From assembly GCF_003075045.1 (NCBI RefSeq), contig NZ_QCZD01000001.1, forward strand, positions 434,001-498,000: a stretch of DNA of 64,000 nt. The letters run 5' to 3'. Below, one piece after another: positions 1 through 9,339 of this stretch. Every line of letters starts with the position of its first letter. The stretch's first letter is position 1. A program made the translations under genes and the position numbers. A model generated the notes under the pieces. The model was not told the DNA's origin and did not search any database. It saw only the letters and a program-made list of their open reading frames with translations. Origin of the DNA: Maribacter litoralis. GTDB taxonomy: Bacteria; Bacteroidota; Bacteroidia; Flavobacteriales; Flavobacteriaceae.

Positions 1-473
1 CCAAACAGATGGGTTGGGATACCAACACCTTAAAATTCAACATCATCAACAATATTAATGGAGCAATCGAAGGCTTGGCATCCGGCGAAGCAGATTATTT
101 TATGTGGGAACGTTTTACCACTAAACCTTTAGTGGACAATGGCACTTTTAAGCATTTAGGAAATTGCCCTACACCCTGGCCTTGTTTTGTACTTGTAGGA
201 ACCGATTCTTTTATTAAGGAAAACAACGGAATCTTAAATCATATTCTTGACGTCATCAATACCTATACAGCAGAATTTAAGCAAATTCCTAAAATAGATA
301 CCACCCTTGCCAACAGGTATCATCAAAAATTGGAAGATATTCAAGAATGGTTGCAAATAACGGAATGGAGCCAAAAACAACTACCAGAAGAGGTGTTACG
401 CAATGTTCAAAAAACATTACGGGAATTAAACCTTATAGAAGATTCAATTCCCGTAACGGATATTTTGAAATAG
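1..473 (+). CDS. C-terminal part of a periplasmic-binding-type (ABC substrate-binding-like) protein, 5' truncated
   Basis: The reading frame is already open at the left edge (codons from base 3) and ends with TAG at 471-473, so the true start lies outside the window. About 156 residues are visible. The segment around residues 18-35 (AIEGLASGEADYFMWE, then a KPLVD stretch) and the later FVLVGTDSFIKENNG stretch resemble the second lobe of NMT1/THI5- or NrtA-like substrate-binding proteins, where a ligand-pocket aspartate is followed by a loss-of-function readout of candidate ligands. The C-terminus is helical and ends in a hydrophilic tail. The ligand cannot be told from this fragment. The downstream gene runs convergently and its stop lies only 5 bases away. 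Confidence 0.6.
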   Translation, partial: KQMGWDTNTLKFNIINNINGAIEGLASGEADYFMWERFTTKPLVDNGTFKHLGNCPTPWPCFVLVGTDSFIKENNGILNHILDVINTYTAEFKQIPKIDTTLANRYHQKLEDIQEWLQITEWSQKQLPEEVLRNVQKTLRELNLIEDSIPVTDILK

Positions 474-478
474 AAATT

Positions 479-907
479 TTATATTGCCGCTAAACTAAAA
501 TGCTTTTGTATCAGCGCTTTAAAGGTTTCGTCTGAAAGAGGTTTCTGTGCATAATCTGCAACATACTTATTAGTGTTCGCTCTTTCTTTATCATCCTGAT
601 TATCACTAATAGTAACAAGTACTATGGTAATTTGATCTTTAAGCTTTTTAGGTACCATATCTTCATAAGCCTTCATAAACTGCCATCCGTCCATTACGGG
701 CATCCTAAGATCTAACATGACCATACAGGGCAACTCCAACTTCTCTTGACCTTTACCTAAAATAAAATCCAAAGCTTCTTGACCGTTTAAAGCCGAATTA
801 ATGTTAACGTCCATATCAAGCTTATTGATGAAAATGGAATGCAAAAAGTTGCTTGCATCATCATCATCGACCAGTAAAATCGTATTCAGCCTTTCTAAGT
901 TATTCAT
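479..907 (-). CDS. Single-domain response regulator (CheY-like receiver)
   Basis: A stand-alone receiver domain of 142 residues with no output domain. The acidic cluster is at D14-D17, the phosphoacceptor is D66 in the MLDLRMP motif, the switch Thr is in LVTIS near 99, and the conserved Lys is K122 in the AQKPL motif, so all catalytic residues are present. Such proteins relay phosphate in phosphorelays or act by protein-protein contact. In Bacteroidota many orphan receivers of this kind sit next to, or work with, hybrid kinases; none is adjacent here. The start ATG at 905-907 has a normal receiver N-terminus. I see no matching promoter box in the 84-base gap before ung. Confidence 0.9.
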   Translation of the reverse strand: MNNLERLNTILLVDDDDASNFLHSIFINKLDMDVNINSALNGQEALDFILGKGQEKLELPCMVMLDLRMPVMDGWQFMKAYEDMVPKKLKDQITIVLVTISDNQDDKERANTNKYVADYAQKPLSDETFKALIQKHFSLAAI

Positions 908-991
908 TTAATTAGTAGTTTTTAAGTTGTTAGATTGAGTGGTGTACCCTTCGATACCAACTAAATTTAAAGAATTTATTTATTATCTAAC

Positions 992-1657
992 TTACCACGT
1001 GATCTTTTTATTGCCTAAATCATCTAAAATTTTATTGCAAACAGAAAAATGCCGATTGCCAAACCAATAGCCACGATTGGCACTTAATGGAGAAGGATGC
1101 CCCGATGTTAGAATGGTATGATTCTTTTTATTGATCAACTTTGCCTTTTTCTTGGCAAAACCGCCCCACAGCAGAAAAACCAAGCGTTCGCTATTTTCAG
1201 AAAGTTTCGAAATCACGGCATCCGTAAACATTTCCCATCCCATCTTTTGGTGACTTCCGGGTTCATGTTCCCTAACGGTAAGCGTAGCATTTAAAAGCAA
1301 CACACCTTGTTTTGCCCATTTTTCCAGATTTCCACTTTCAGGATAGGTTTTGCCTATATCACTCTCCAACTCCTTAAAAATATTGACCAAGGAAGGCGGA
1401 TGTTTTATACCATCTTTCACCGAAAAACATAATCCGTTTGCCTGATTAGGACCGTGATACGGATCCTGACCAATGATAACCACTTTTACCTTATCGAATT
1501 CACAATGATTAAAAGCCGCACATACATCCGATTCATTAGGATAACAGGTGTGTTCGCTATACTCTTTAGTTACAAATTGCATCAAATTTTTAAAATAAGG
1601 CTTTTCAAATTCATCATTAAGCTGATGTTGCCAACTTTGAGATAGGTTCATTTTCAT
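992..1657 (-). CDS. ung: Uracil-DNA glycosylase, family 1
   Basis: Base-excision repair enzyme that removes uracil from DNA. Its 221 residues are the usual family length. The water-activating loop GQDPYHGP is at residues 63-70 with the catalytic Asp D65. The uracil-binding strand LLLN ends at N123, and the DNA minor-groove loop HPSPLS is at 187-192 with the catalytic His H187. Nothing appears to be missing. Translation could start at either M1 or M3. A good Bacteroidota promoter lies directly upstream on the same strand (1686-1717). The gene is transcribed away from mutS2, which starts 199 bases away in the other direction. Confidence 0.98.
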   Translation of the reverse strand: MKMNLSQSWQHQLNDEFEKPYFKNLMQFVTKEYSEHTCYPNESDVCAAFNHCEFDKVKVVIIGQDPYHGPNQANGLCFSVKDGIKHPPSLVNIFKELESDIGKTYPESGNLEKWAKQGVLLLNATLTVREHEPGSHQKMGWEMFTDAVISKLSENSERLVFLLWGGFAKKKAKLINKKNHTILTSGHPSPLSANRGYWFGNRHFSVCNKILDDLGNKKITW

Positions 1658-1685
1658 GCTAACAAATATTTTCCTCTTTAAAATT

Positions 1686-1717
1686 CAAATGTAATATTAT
1701 GACATTCACCAATCAAA
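1686..1717 (-). promoter_or_regulatory. Bacteroidota-type promoter of ung
   Basis: Read on the minus strand: TTTG (plus 1714-1717), a 20-base spacer, then TACATTTG (plus 1686-1693). This matches the TTTG-N19..21-TAnnTTTG consensus of the Bacteroidota primary sigma factor. The leader to the ung start would be roughly 25 bases. Confidence 0.7.
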
Positions 1718-1828
1718 AAATAAAAACCAATTAAACGCTATTCAATAATTTTTCTTTTTACCATTAAAATGCAATAGCGCATATAAAGCTATAAGTGCCT
1801 TGCCTTATTAGATTTCATCGGCAATGCG

Positions 1829-1836
1829 TACCTTTG
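1829..1836 (+). promoter_or_regulatory. -7 promoter box upstream of mutS2
   Basis: TACCTTTG matches TAnnTTTG and lies 19 bases before the GTG start of mutS2. A TTG at 1800-1802 is 26 bases upstream, which is longer than the usual spacer, so only the -7 box is well supported. Confidence 0.5.
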
Positions 1837-1855
1837 TAACTTATTTAGACATCAC

Positions 1856-4027
1856 GTGGCCAACATACATTCCAAAACATTACAAGACCTAGAGTTTCCT
1901 TCAGTATTACAACAAGTATCGGCTAGGTGCCATACCGAGTTGGGTAAAGAAGCGGCATTGCATATCGCCCCTTTCATTACAGAAGAAGTCATAAAAATTG
2001 AACTGGGTAAAACGGCGGAATATTTATCGTCAATGGTCAGCGAAAACCGCATACCAAACCATGGTTTTGATAGTATCAATGCTGACCTAAAGTTATTGAA
2101 GATCGAAAATACCACATTAGAACTCCAAGGTTTTAAGCGTATTGCCAGTATTTGCTTAACCGTTGTACAACATCAAAAATTCTTTAAAAAGTTTAAGGAT
2201 TACTACCCGTTACTGAATGATTATGCCCTAAAACTAGAGTCCAATACAGAAATACCAGGACTGATAAACAACGTAATAGACAGATTTGGCGAGGTAAAAG
2301 ACAATGCATCCGATCAATTGTTCTCCATTAGAAGACAGATTAATGCGGTAAGAGGAAAAATCAGTCAAAGCTTTGGCTCGGCACTTAACACTTATCAAGC
2401 GTCGGACTATTTGGACGAGATCAGGGAGTCTGTCGTGGAAAATAGACGTGTATTAGCCGTAAAGGCCATGTACCGCAAGAAAATTAAAGGTGCCGTAATG
2501 GGCACTTCTAAAACAGGGAGCATTGTTTATATTGAACCTGAGGCAGTATTAAAATATAGCAGGGAGCTGAATAACCTAGAATTTGAAGAGAAGGAAGAAG
2601 TACAGCGCATTTTAAAGCAACTAACGACTCAAATAAGACCATTTAGAGCCCTTTTAAGCGATTATCAAGATTTTCTAACACAAATAGACGTAATAGCCGC
2701 AAAAGCCAGATACGCAGAAGATATTAACGCTTTACTACCCAAAATAAATTCTACCAATAGACTTTTTCTAAGAGAAGCCTATCATCCATTATTATTTTTA
2801 AATAATAAACGAAAAGGTGAAAATACATATCCACAGACCATTGAATTACATCAGGAAAACAGAATAATTGTCATATCCGGTCCAAATGCTGGAGGAAAAA
2901 GTATAACGTTAAAAACCATAGGCCTACTTCAGGTGATGCTTCAGAGCGGCATGTTAATTCCTGTACATGAACGAAGTGAAGTGTGCTTCTTCAAAAAGAT
3001 TTTAACGGATATTGGAGACAACCAAAGTATTGAAAATCACTTAAGTACATACAGTTATCGACTTAAGAACATGAACCAGTTCTTAAAGCGATGCGACAAC
3101 AATACCTTATTTCTAATCGATGAATTTGGCACTGGTAGCGACCCAGAATTGGGCGGTGCATTGGCAGAAGCGTTTTTAGAGGTATTTTATGAGCGAGGTT
3201 CGTATGGGGTAATAACAACGCACTATGCAAACCTAAAAGCCCTTGCTAACGAATTACCGCATGCAACCAATGCCAACATGCTATTTGATGGAAGGACATT
3301 GGAACCTACCTTTCAATTGATCTTAGGTCAGGCTGGTAGCTCATTCACTTTTGAAGTTGCCCAAAAGAACGGTATACCCTACTCCCTCATCAATAAGGCG
3401 AAAAAGAAAATAGAACGTGGCAAGGTGCGATTTGATGCTACTATTGCAAAATTGCAGAAGGAACGTAACAAGATGGCGCAAACTGGCTCTAGATTAAAAG
3501 AAGAAGAGGATAAAGCCAGAGAAGAAAATCAGAGATTGGAGAAATTAAACGCAAAAATCAAATCTAAGCTTGAAAATTACCAAGAACTCTATGATCACGA
3601 TCAACGCATGATTCAGTTAGGGAATAAAGTGAATGTAGCCGCTGATAAATATTTTCAAGACAATAAAAAAAGACCTTTGGTTTCTGAGCTTTTACGTATT
3701 GTGGAAACCGAGAACAGTAAAAGAAAAAAGAAATCGGCCCACCAAGCAAAACTAGAGAGAACAAAAAAAGCCAAAGTAGCACAAGAAGTGCAAAAAGAGG
3801 TTAAAGTTATCCGCGAAAAAAAGAAGGTTGAGAAAAAGAAAGCAATCATAAAAGAGAAGAATAAACCAAGACCGGTTTTTAAGGTTGGTGACCGAGTAAG
3901 AATGCAAGATGGAAAAGCTGTAGGTAGTATTGATTCCCTTGAAAAAGGAAAAGCAATCGTAAATTATGGCATTTTTACCACCAACGTAAGTGTGGACCAA
4001 CTAGAAATGGTTGAAAAGAAAAAATAA
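1856..4027 (+). CDS. mutS2: MutS2-family ATPase lacking the Smr domain
   Basis: MutS-like ATPase of the MutS2 branch, which is linked to recombination control and to rescue of collided ribosomes rather than to mismatch repair. The N-terminal core and lever helices are followed by the ATPase with Walker A GPNAGGKS at 342-349 and Walker B LIDEFGTGSDP with D422/E423. A long charged coiled coil follows (about 515-680), then a KOW-like stretch (about 665-720). The protein is 723 residues and ends there, whereas classical MutS2 has about 780 residues and finishes with an Smr nuclease domain that is absent here. The start is GTG, 19 bases after a TACCTTTG promoter box. Confidence 0.93.
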   Translation: MANIHSKTLQDLEFPSVLQQVSARCHTELGKEAALHIAPFITEEVIKIELGKTAEYLSSMVSENRIPNHGFDSINADLKLLKIENTTLELQGFKRIASICLTVVQHQKFFKKFKDYYPLLNDYALKLESNTEIPGLINNVIDRFGEVKDNASDQLFSIRRQINAVRGKISQSFGSALNTYQASDYLDEIRESVVENRRVLAVKAMYRKKIKGAVMGTSKTGSIVYIEPEAVLKYSRELNNLEFEEKEEVQRILKQLTTQIRPFRALLSDYQDFLTQIDVIAAKARYAEDINALLPKINSTNRLFLREAYHPLLFLNNKRKGENTYPQTIELHQENRIIVISGPNAGGKSITLKTIGLLQVMLQSGMLIPVHERSEVCFFKKILTDIGDNQSIENHLSTYSYRLKNMNQFLKRCDNNTLFLIDEFGTGSDPELGGALAEAFLEVFYERGSYGVITTHYANLKALANELPHATNANMLFDGRTLEPTFQLILGQAGSSFTFEVAQKNGIPYSLINKAKKKIERGKVRFDATIAKLQKERNKMAQTGSRLKEEEDKAREENQRLEKLNAKIKSKLENYQELYDHDQRMIQLGNKVNVAADKYFQDNKKRPLVSELLRIVETENSKRKKKSAHQAKLERTKKAKVAQEVQKEVKVIREKKKVEKKKAIIKEKNKPRPVFKVGDRVRMQDGKAVGSIDSLEKGKAIVNYGIFTTNVSVDQLEMVEKKK

Positions 4028-4185
4028 CATTGAAAATCAACAACTTACAATAAATCATATACGATTTTTTGTTGACTTACTTTTTTGTTCCATGGACATT
4101 CAACATATAAATTGGACAGTACATTGTTACAAAATTTATAATGGTGTTAGGAAATAGTTTTTGAATAAACCTTTAATTTTATCCT

Positions 4186-4590
4186 GTGGATATAAATAAG
4201 AAAATTATTCTTTTTGATGGTGTTTGCAATCTTTGCGATAGTAGCGTTCAGTTTATTATTAAGCGAGATAAAAATGACGTATTCAGATACGCTGCACTAC
4301 AAAGTGAAACCGGAGAAAAGCTATTGGCTGAAAGAAATATTGACTCCAATGAAATTGATTCCATTATTTTAATAGAACCAAACGTCGCCTATTACACAAA
4401 ATCTACCGCCGCTCTAGAAATTGGTAAGAATTTGAAAGGTCTTAGAACAATTTCCTCCATTTTACTATGGTTACCAGAATCCTTTCGCAATATCGTATAC
4501 GATTTTATCGCTAAGAACAGATACAAATGGTACGGTAAAAAGGCTGATTGTATGATCCCTACAGAAGAGCTGAAAAGCAAATTTATTTAG
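4186..4590 (+). CDS. DCC-family thiol-disulfide oxidoreductase-like protein (DUF393)
   Basis: A protein of 134 residues that opens with the family hallmark DGVCNLC (about residues 11-17), whose CxxC gives the DCC family its thioredoxin-like annotation. Conserved elements follow: an FxxLQS-type strand (FRYAALQSETG) and a C-terminal YxWYGKKADCMIP segment near 112-125. The in vivo substrate is not known. The start is GTG, directly giving MDINKKIILFDGVCNLC as in relatives. It lies 158 bases after mutS2, in a gap where I see no further gene. Confidence 0.85.
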   Translation: MDINKKIILFDGVCNLCDSSVQFIIKRDKNDVFRYAALQSETGEKLLAERNIDSNEIDSIILIEPNVAYYTKSTAALEIGKNLKGLRTISSILLWLPESFRNIVYDFIAKNRYKWYGKKADCMIPTEELKSKFI

Positions 4591-4722
4591 GCTTCTTAAA
4601 ATTTGAGCTTGTTTTTAGGTTTTAATTTGATTAGAATTACTTTTACCCCATTTCGCACTAAATGTTATACATTAAAATTCAATGACTTATATTATCGACC
4701 TTAGAAATTAGTGTTGATAAAG

Positions 4723-5832
4723 ATGAATACCGAAAAAAAGAAACTTTATAAAAAAAAGAGATATTTAATACCTATAATAATAGTTATACTTCTTATCTCC
4801 TTGCGACTTGCCCTCCCATTTTTCGTAAAAAATTACGTTAATAATGTTCTTGCCGACTTACCAGGGTACTACGGTCAGGTAGAAGACATAGACCTATCGA
4901 TCATACGTGGCGCATACACCATACACGGTATGTACCTGAATACAGTAGATGGTAATACAGAAATTCCTTTTCTAGATTTTAAAAAAACGGATATTTCTAT
5001 TGAATGGAATGCCCTTTTGCATGGAAGAATTGTAAGCGAAATAGAAATGCAAGAGCCTAAGGTTCTTTACGTATTTGAAGACCAACAAGATACCGTAGGT
5101 CAAGCGGATACCGAAGATTGGACCAAAGCATTAACCGACTTAGTACCTATTGACATTAACCGCTTAACCGTACGAAATGGGAAACTTGCTTTTTTACAGT
5201 TACAAGCAGACCCTAACATTGATTTACACCCTTCTAACGTGGAATTATCTGCAACCAACCTGAGAAACGTAGTAGAAAAAAGCAGAACCTTACCCTCTAA
5301 CATACATGCGACCGCAACTTCAATAGGTAATGGCGATGTCGTATTGGATGGCGACATGAATCTAGTAAAGGAAATACCTGACATGGATATTACTTTTAGT
5401 TTAGAAAATGCCAATGCAACAGCCCTTAACGACTTTACTAACCACTACGCCGGAATTGATTTTGACGAAGGTTCGTTCGATGTGTTCGGAGAACTTGCCA
5501 TTGCCGATGGATACCTAAAAGGATCTTTTAAACCTATTCTAAAAAATGCCAAATTGGTAGGTAAAGACGACGGATTCTTAAAAACATTATGGGAAGGCTT
5601 TGTTGGCTTTTTTAAGTTCATCCTAAAGAATCATAAACAAGATACACTCGCCACTAAAATTCCTGTTGAGGGAGACCTTAATAGTGTCAAAACAAAAATT
5701 TGGCCCACAGTTACGCGAATTTTCAGAAATGCATGGATACAGGCTTATAAAGATATTACAGATGATGATTTAAACTTTAAGGACGCCGCCGATGGAGCCG
5801 ACAAGTTGAATGATAAATCAAAAAAGAACTAA
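4723..5832 (+). CDS. DUF748/AsmA-like envelope protein with one N-terminal membrane anchor
   Basis: About 369 residues. A very basic N-terminus (KKKLYKKKRY) leads into one transmembrane segment (roughly 16-38 from the ATG), followed by a long soluble region rich in beta strands. Phrases such as VEDIDLSIIRGAYTIHGM and HPSNVELSATNLRNV match the DUF748 style, in which extracytoplasmic repeats related to AsmA/TamB bridge the envelope. The C-terminal part (after about 285) is amphipathic, with LWEGFVGFFKFILKN. An in-frame GTG at 4711 gives four extra residues, but ATG at 4723 is the more natural start. The exact role is unknown; a function in lipid or envelope homeostasis is inference from the family. 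Confidence 0.7.
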   Translation: MNTEKKKLYKKKRYLIPIIIVILLISLRLALPFFVKNYVNNVLADLPGYYGQVEDIDLSIIRGAYTIHGMYLNTVDGNTEIPFLDFKKTDISIEWNALLHGRIVSEIEMQEPKVLYVFEDQQDTVGQADTEDWTKALTDLVPIDINRLTVRNGKLAFLQLQADPNIDLHPSNVELSATNLRNVVEKSRTLPSNIHATATSIGNGDVVLDGDMNLVKEIPDMDITFSLENANATALNDFTNHYAGIDFDEGSFDVFGELAIADGYLKGSFKPILKNAKLVGKDDGFLKTLWEGFVGFFKFILKNHKQDTLATKIPVEGDLNSVKTKIWPTVTRIFRNAWIQAYKDITDDDLNFKDAADGADKLNDKSKKN

Positions 5833-5886
5833 ATCAATTCACCAATTTCAACAAATACTTAATACCATCTATTCAAATAAACAACA

Positions 5887-6678
5887 ATGAACGATACGAT
5901 AAAAAAAATTGCCCTTAGCGGTTACATTTCTAAAGGAATCGTATTTTCTATTACAGGAATTCTAGCTTTCTTATCCGCATTTAATATGGGAGGCAGAAAA
6001 GCAGGTAAAATTTCAATTATTAATTATTTGGAACAACAAAGCTTAGGCTCTGTAATTGTAATTTTATTAGGACTAGGACTTATATGCTATGGCATTTGGA
6101 GATTGATACAAGGTGTAAACGACCCTGAAGGCATTGGAACTGATTTTAAAGGTGTGGTAAAACGAACTGGTTTTTCTATAAGCGGAATTATTTACCTCTC
6201 ACTAGGCTTAATTGCCATTGCCGATGCGTTCGGTTTATTTTCTATTTATAGCACTGGCAACAATAGCCAAGACACTCAATTAAATACTTCGACCCGCTCC
6301 CTTATATTTATCATCATCGGATGTGCGCTTGGTATAAAAGCGGTATATCAATTTATAAAGATCCATAAAGGTAATTTCATTAACAACTTTGACATACAAT
6401 CCGTCACATCTCTGAACACACGTAAATATATTAAAAGAATGGGTTATGCCGGTTTACTATCAAGAGGCATAGTTACCAGTATTATTTCCTATTTTTTTCT
6501 GGCAGCAGGAATTGGTTTAAATGCCTCTTCCAAACAAGTAAAAGGTACTGCCGAAGCTTTTTCATTTATACAAGATCAAGCTTATGGCAAATATTTATTA
6601 GGACTTGTCGCCGCTGGATTGGTTTGCTACGGATTGTTCATGTTCAGTACTGCGGCCTACCGTAAGTACAATGATTAA
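5887..6678 (+). CDS. DUF1206 multi-pass membrane protein
   Basis: 263 residues with six hydrophobic helices arranged as three repeats of two helices. Each repeat opens with a G-Y-x-S/A-(K/R)-G-I/A turn: SGYISKGIVF near 10, VKRTGFSISGIIYL near 92, and MGYAGLLSRGIV near 185. This three-fold repeat is the DUF1206 signature. No catalytic residues are evident and no function is known. The gene follows the DUF748-like gene by 54 bases on the same strand and could be co-transcribed. It ends 5 bases before the convergent symporter gene. Confidence 0.85.
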   Translation: MNDTIKKIALSGYISKGIVFSITGILAFLSAFNMGGRKAGKISIINYLEQQSLGSVIVILLGLGLICYGIWRLIQGVNDPEGIGTDFKGVVKRTGFSISGIIYLSLGLIAIADAFGLFSIYSTGNNSQDTQLNTSTRSLIFIIIGCALGIKAVYQFIKIHKGNFINNFDIQSVTSLNTRKYIKRMGYAGLLSRGIVTSIISYFFLAAGIGLNASSKQVKGTAEAFSFIQDQAYGKYLLGLVAAGLVCYGLFMFSTAAYRKYND

Positions 6679-6683
6679 AACAA

Positions 6684-7985
6684 TTATTTTTTATAGTTAT
6701 CGTCCCAATTCTTAACCTTCGGTTCGTGCAACTTATCAACCGATTTCGCCACCATCATAGATACAGAGGCATCACCAGAAACATTAATTACCGTTCTGCA
6801 CATATCTAAAGGTCGGTCTACAGCGAATATAAGTGCTAAACCAGCTTCTGGTATTCCCGCTTGGGCGAGTACAATAACTAGCATTACCATACCTGCACCA
6901 GGAACTGCAGCACTACCAATCGAAGCCAATGTAGCTGTAACAATAATTCCCAATTGTGCTGAAAGACTTAGATCCATACCAAATGCCTGTGCAATAAAAA
7001 CGGCGGCAATGGCTTGATATAAACTTGTACCATCCATATTTATAGTAGCACCTATGGGCAATACAAAACTTGTTACTTCTTCATCAACACCCAAGTGCTC
7101 TTCTACCCTTTCCATAGTAACTGGCAATGTAGCAGCACTGGAACTTGTTGAAAATGCAAGAAGTTGAGCCGGTGACATCCCCTTCATAAACTTACTTGGA
7201 GATGTTTTGGTGAACACCCAGACCAAAACTAGGTAAACACCCAACATTAAAGTAAGACCTAGTACTACGCAGAATGCATACCAAGCCAAAGCCTTAAAAA
7301 GATCCATACTTGGCGATTCTACTATTAAAGCAGCCAATAATGCAAAGACACCGTATGGCGCTGCCAACATAATCAAATCTATAAGCTTCAATATTACTTC
7401 ATTGAATCCATCAAAGAATTTTTTAACCGGTGTTGCTTGTTCTTCCGGAATAAGTATTAATCCAATACCAAAGAAAATGGCGAAAAATATAACCTGCAGC
7501 ATATTACCATTATCAGAAGCTGCTTTAAATATGTTACTGGGAACCAAATCTTCCAAAGCCTGTAACGGACCAGCTTCTTTTTGCTTTTCCGCTTTTGTTT
7601 TTATGGCATCAGCATCGCCTTTGTAGTTTTCTACAAGTTCCGTTCTTGTCTGTTCAGTAATGGAGCCCCCGGGTTTCACAATGTTCACCACCCCTAAACC
7701 AATAGAAACGGCGATAACAGTGGTTCCGATGTAGATGGCAATGGTACGGCCACCCATTTGAGAGAGCTTTGAAATATCCTTTAAATCGGATACTCCTTTA
7801 ATAAGAGACCCCAAGATAAGGGGTACCGCTATTAACTTTAATGAGTTGATAAAAATGTTTCCAAATGGTTTGATCCAATCTGATATAAATTTTGGTCCCC
7901 ATTCGAATTGAACCATTGCTAAAGCAAATAAAACCCCGGCCAACATCCCCAATAGAATTTGCCAATGCAACTCAAGCTTCCTCAT
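6684..7985 (-). CDS. Dicarboxylate/amino acid:cation symporter (DAACS family)
   Basis: Inner-membrane secondary transporter of 433 residues, the usual size for the GltP/DctA/excitatory amino acid transporter fold. The serine-rich hairpin motif AFSTSSSAATLPVTMERVEE (about 277-296) and the NMDGTSLYQAIAAVFIAQ motif (about 315-332), which carry the substrate and cation sites, are both present. So are the C-terminal GAGMVMLVIVL helix and the DRPLDMCRTVINVSGD segment, whose Asp/Arg pair binds the substrate. A hydrophilic insertion at about 120-150, in the extracytoplasmic loop, is typical for bacteroidotal members. Whether it takes up glutamate/aspartate or C4-dicarboxylates cannot be decided. It lies 60 bases downstream of aroC on the same strand. 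Confidence 0.93.
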   Translation of the reverse strand: MRKLELHWQILLGMLAGVLFALAMVQFEWGPKFISDWIKPFGNIFINSLKLIAVPLILGSLIKGVSDLKDISKLSQMGGRTIAIYIGTTVIAVSIGLGVVNIVKPGGSITEQTRTELVENYKGDADAIKTKAEKQKEAGPLQALEDLVPSNIFKAASDNGNMLQVIFFAIFFGIGLILIPEEQATPVKKFFDGFNEVILKLIDLIMLAAPYGVFALLAALIVESPSMDLFKALAWYAFCVVLGLTLMLGVYLVLVWVFTKTSPSKFMKGMSPAQLLAFSTSSSAATLPVTMERVEEHLGVDEEVTSFVLPIGATINMDGTSLYQAIAAVFIAQAFGMDLSLSAQLGIIVTATLASIGSAAVPGAGMVMLVIVLAQAGIPEAGLALIFAVDRPLDMCRTVINVSGDASVSMMVAKSVDKLHEPKVKNWDDNYKK

Positions 7986-8045
7986 AAAAAATTTAGTTTA
8001 GGGAAGTAAGATAGTATTTTGCTAGGAAAAGTGCTAAAAACGAAC

Positions 8046-9110
8046 CTATAATTTAATGGTTCTATTAAGAAGTGTATAATCTGCCAAGACTAATGCTGTC
8101 ATTGCTTCAACGATAGGCACAGCTCTTGGTACCACGCATGGATCGTGCCTTCCCTTACCTTGAGTTTTGACCATATTACCCTCTTTATCAATAGTTTCAT
8201 AACCTTGTATGACCGTGGCTACAGGTTTAAATGCAACGTTAAAGTAAATATCCATTCCGTTACTTATACCACCTTGAATTCCTCCACTAAAATTGGTCTT
8301 TGTAGAACCATCAGAATTAAATTGGTCATTATGTTCACTGCCCTTCATCTTTACACCTTCAAAACCACTACCGTATTCAAAGCCCTTTACGGCATTAATA
8401 GACAACATTGCCTTACCTAATTCCGCATGTAATTTATCGAATACAGGCTCTCCTAAACCAATCGGTACATTTTTGGCAACGCATGTAATCACTCCACCTA
8501 TGGTATCACCTTCTTTTTTAATCGATTTTATATAATCTTCCATCTTAGCGGCCATTGCCACATCTGGACAGCGAACTGCATTAGATTCTGTTAAAGAAAG
8601 ATCTAGTTCAGTATAGTGCTTACCCAAATTCATACTACCTACTTGAGAAACATAGGCCTGTATTTCTATACCTTTTAAAAATTGCTTTGCTATGGCACCT
8701 GCGACCACCCTACTTGCAGTTTCCCTTGCCGAACTTCTGCCACCGCCACGGTAATCTCTAAAGCCATATTTTTGATCATAAACATAATCAGCATGCGATG
8801 GTCTATAAGAATCTTTTATATGTCCGTAATCCTTTGACTTCTGGTTGGTATTATGAATAGCAAAACCAATGGGTGTACCCGTAGTCTTACCTTCAAAAAC
8901 ACCTGAGTAGAATTCTACTTCATCTGGCTCTTTACGCTGGGTTACTATTGCAGACTGACCAGGCTTACGACGATCAAGGTCTTTTTGTATGGCCTCAAAA
9001 TCCAATTCAATTTCTGATGGACAGCCGTCAATTACTCCGCCAATGGCTCTACCATGCGACTCTCCAAAAGTGGTTACCTTAAAAATATTCCCAAAGCTAT
9101 TTCCGGCCAT
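8046..9110 (-). CDS. aroC: Chorismate synthase
   Basis: Last step of the shikimate pathway: it converts 5-enolpyruvylshikimate 3-phosphate to chorismate using reduced FMN. The 354 residues contain all three family signatures: [16 protein letters not shown] (16-31), the [11 protein letters not shown] stretch (121-131), and near the C-terminus [18 protein letters not shown]. The conserved histidines in GESHG and GRHD are present. No other aro gene is next to it, which is common in Bacteroidota. A TACCTTTG -7 box lies upstream on the same strand at 9169-9176. Confidence 0.98.
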   Translation of the reverse strand: MAGNSFGNIFKVTTFGESHGRAIGGVIDGCPSEIELDFEAIQKDLDRRKPGQSAIVTQRKEPDEVEFYSGVFEGKTTGTPIGFAIHNTNQKSKDYGHIKDSYRPSHADYVYDQKYGFRDYRGGGRSSARETASRVVAGAIAKQFLKGIEIQAYVSQVGSMNLGKHYTELDLSLTESNAVRCPDVAMAAKMEDYIKSIKKEGDTIGGVITCVAKNVPIGLGEPVFDKLHAELGKAMLSINAVKGFEYGSGFEGVKMKGSEHNDQFNSDGSTKTNFSGGIQGGISNGMDIYFNVAFKPVATVIQGYETIDKEGNMVKTQGKGRHDPCVVPRAVPIVEAMTALVLADYTLLNRTIKL

Positions 9111-9168
9111 AATAAGTATGTTCTTTATTAAATACGTATGGTTTTAACACCTACAAATCCACAGACTT

Positions 9169-9176
9169 CAAAGGTA
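9169..9176 (-). promoter_or_regulatory. -7 promoter box of aroC
   Basis: On the minus strand this reads TACCTTTG, matching TAnnTTTG. I do not find a TTTG or TTG at the expected distance, so this is a half-supported promoter. The leader to the aroC start would be about 55 bases. Confidence 0.45.
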
Positions 9177-9291
9177 AATGTTAAATGCATGAAAGAAAAA
9201 TTTAAAAAGTGCTTAATATTACCTTAACCTTACTCTTTTGTGATAATGATTAATTAACCTAATCATTAAAGATTATTGACTCTCCAAATGA

Positions 9292-9321
9292 TTGGCATGT
9301 ATACCATTAGGTTTAATTTTG
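9292..9321 (+). promoter_or_regulatory. Bacteroidota-type promoter of the LpxH-like gene; sets its start
   Basis: TTG at 9292-9294, a 19-base spacer, then TAATTTTG at 9314-9321. The two in-frame TTG codons at 9292 and 9319 that could be taken for start codons are the -33 and -7 elements of this promoter. This places the start codon at the third TTG, 9340. Confidence 0.65.
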
Positions 9322-9339
9322 ACCCAAAAATTATCCCCT

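Noticed and set aside
1454-1645. 63-codon plus-strand frame antisense to ung
   Set aside because: It lies wholly within ung, whose motifs are intact, and has no protein features of its own.
4032-4074. TCAACAA...TTGTTGA as a terminator after mutS2
   Set aside because: Seven-base AT-rich arms around a loop of about 30 bases and no T-run after it.
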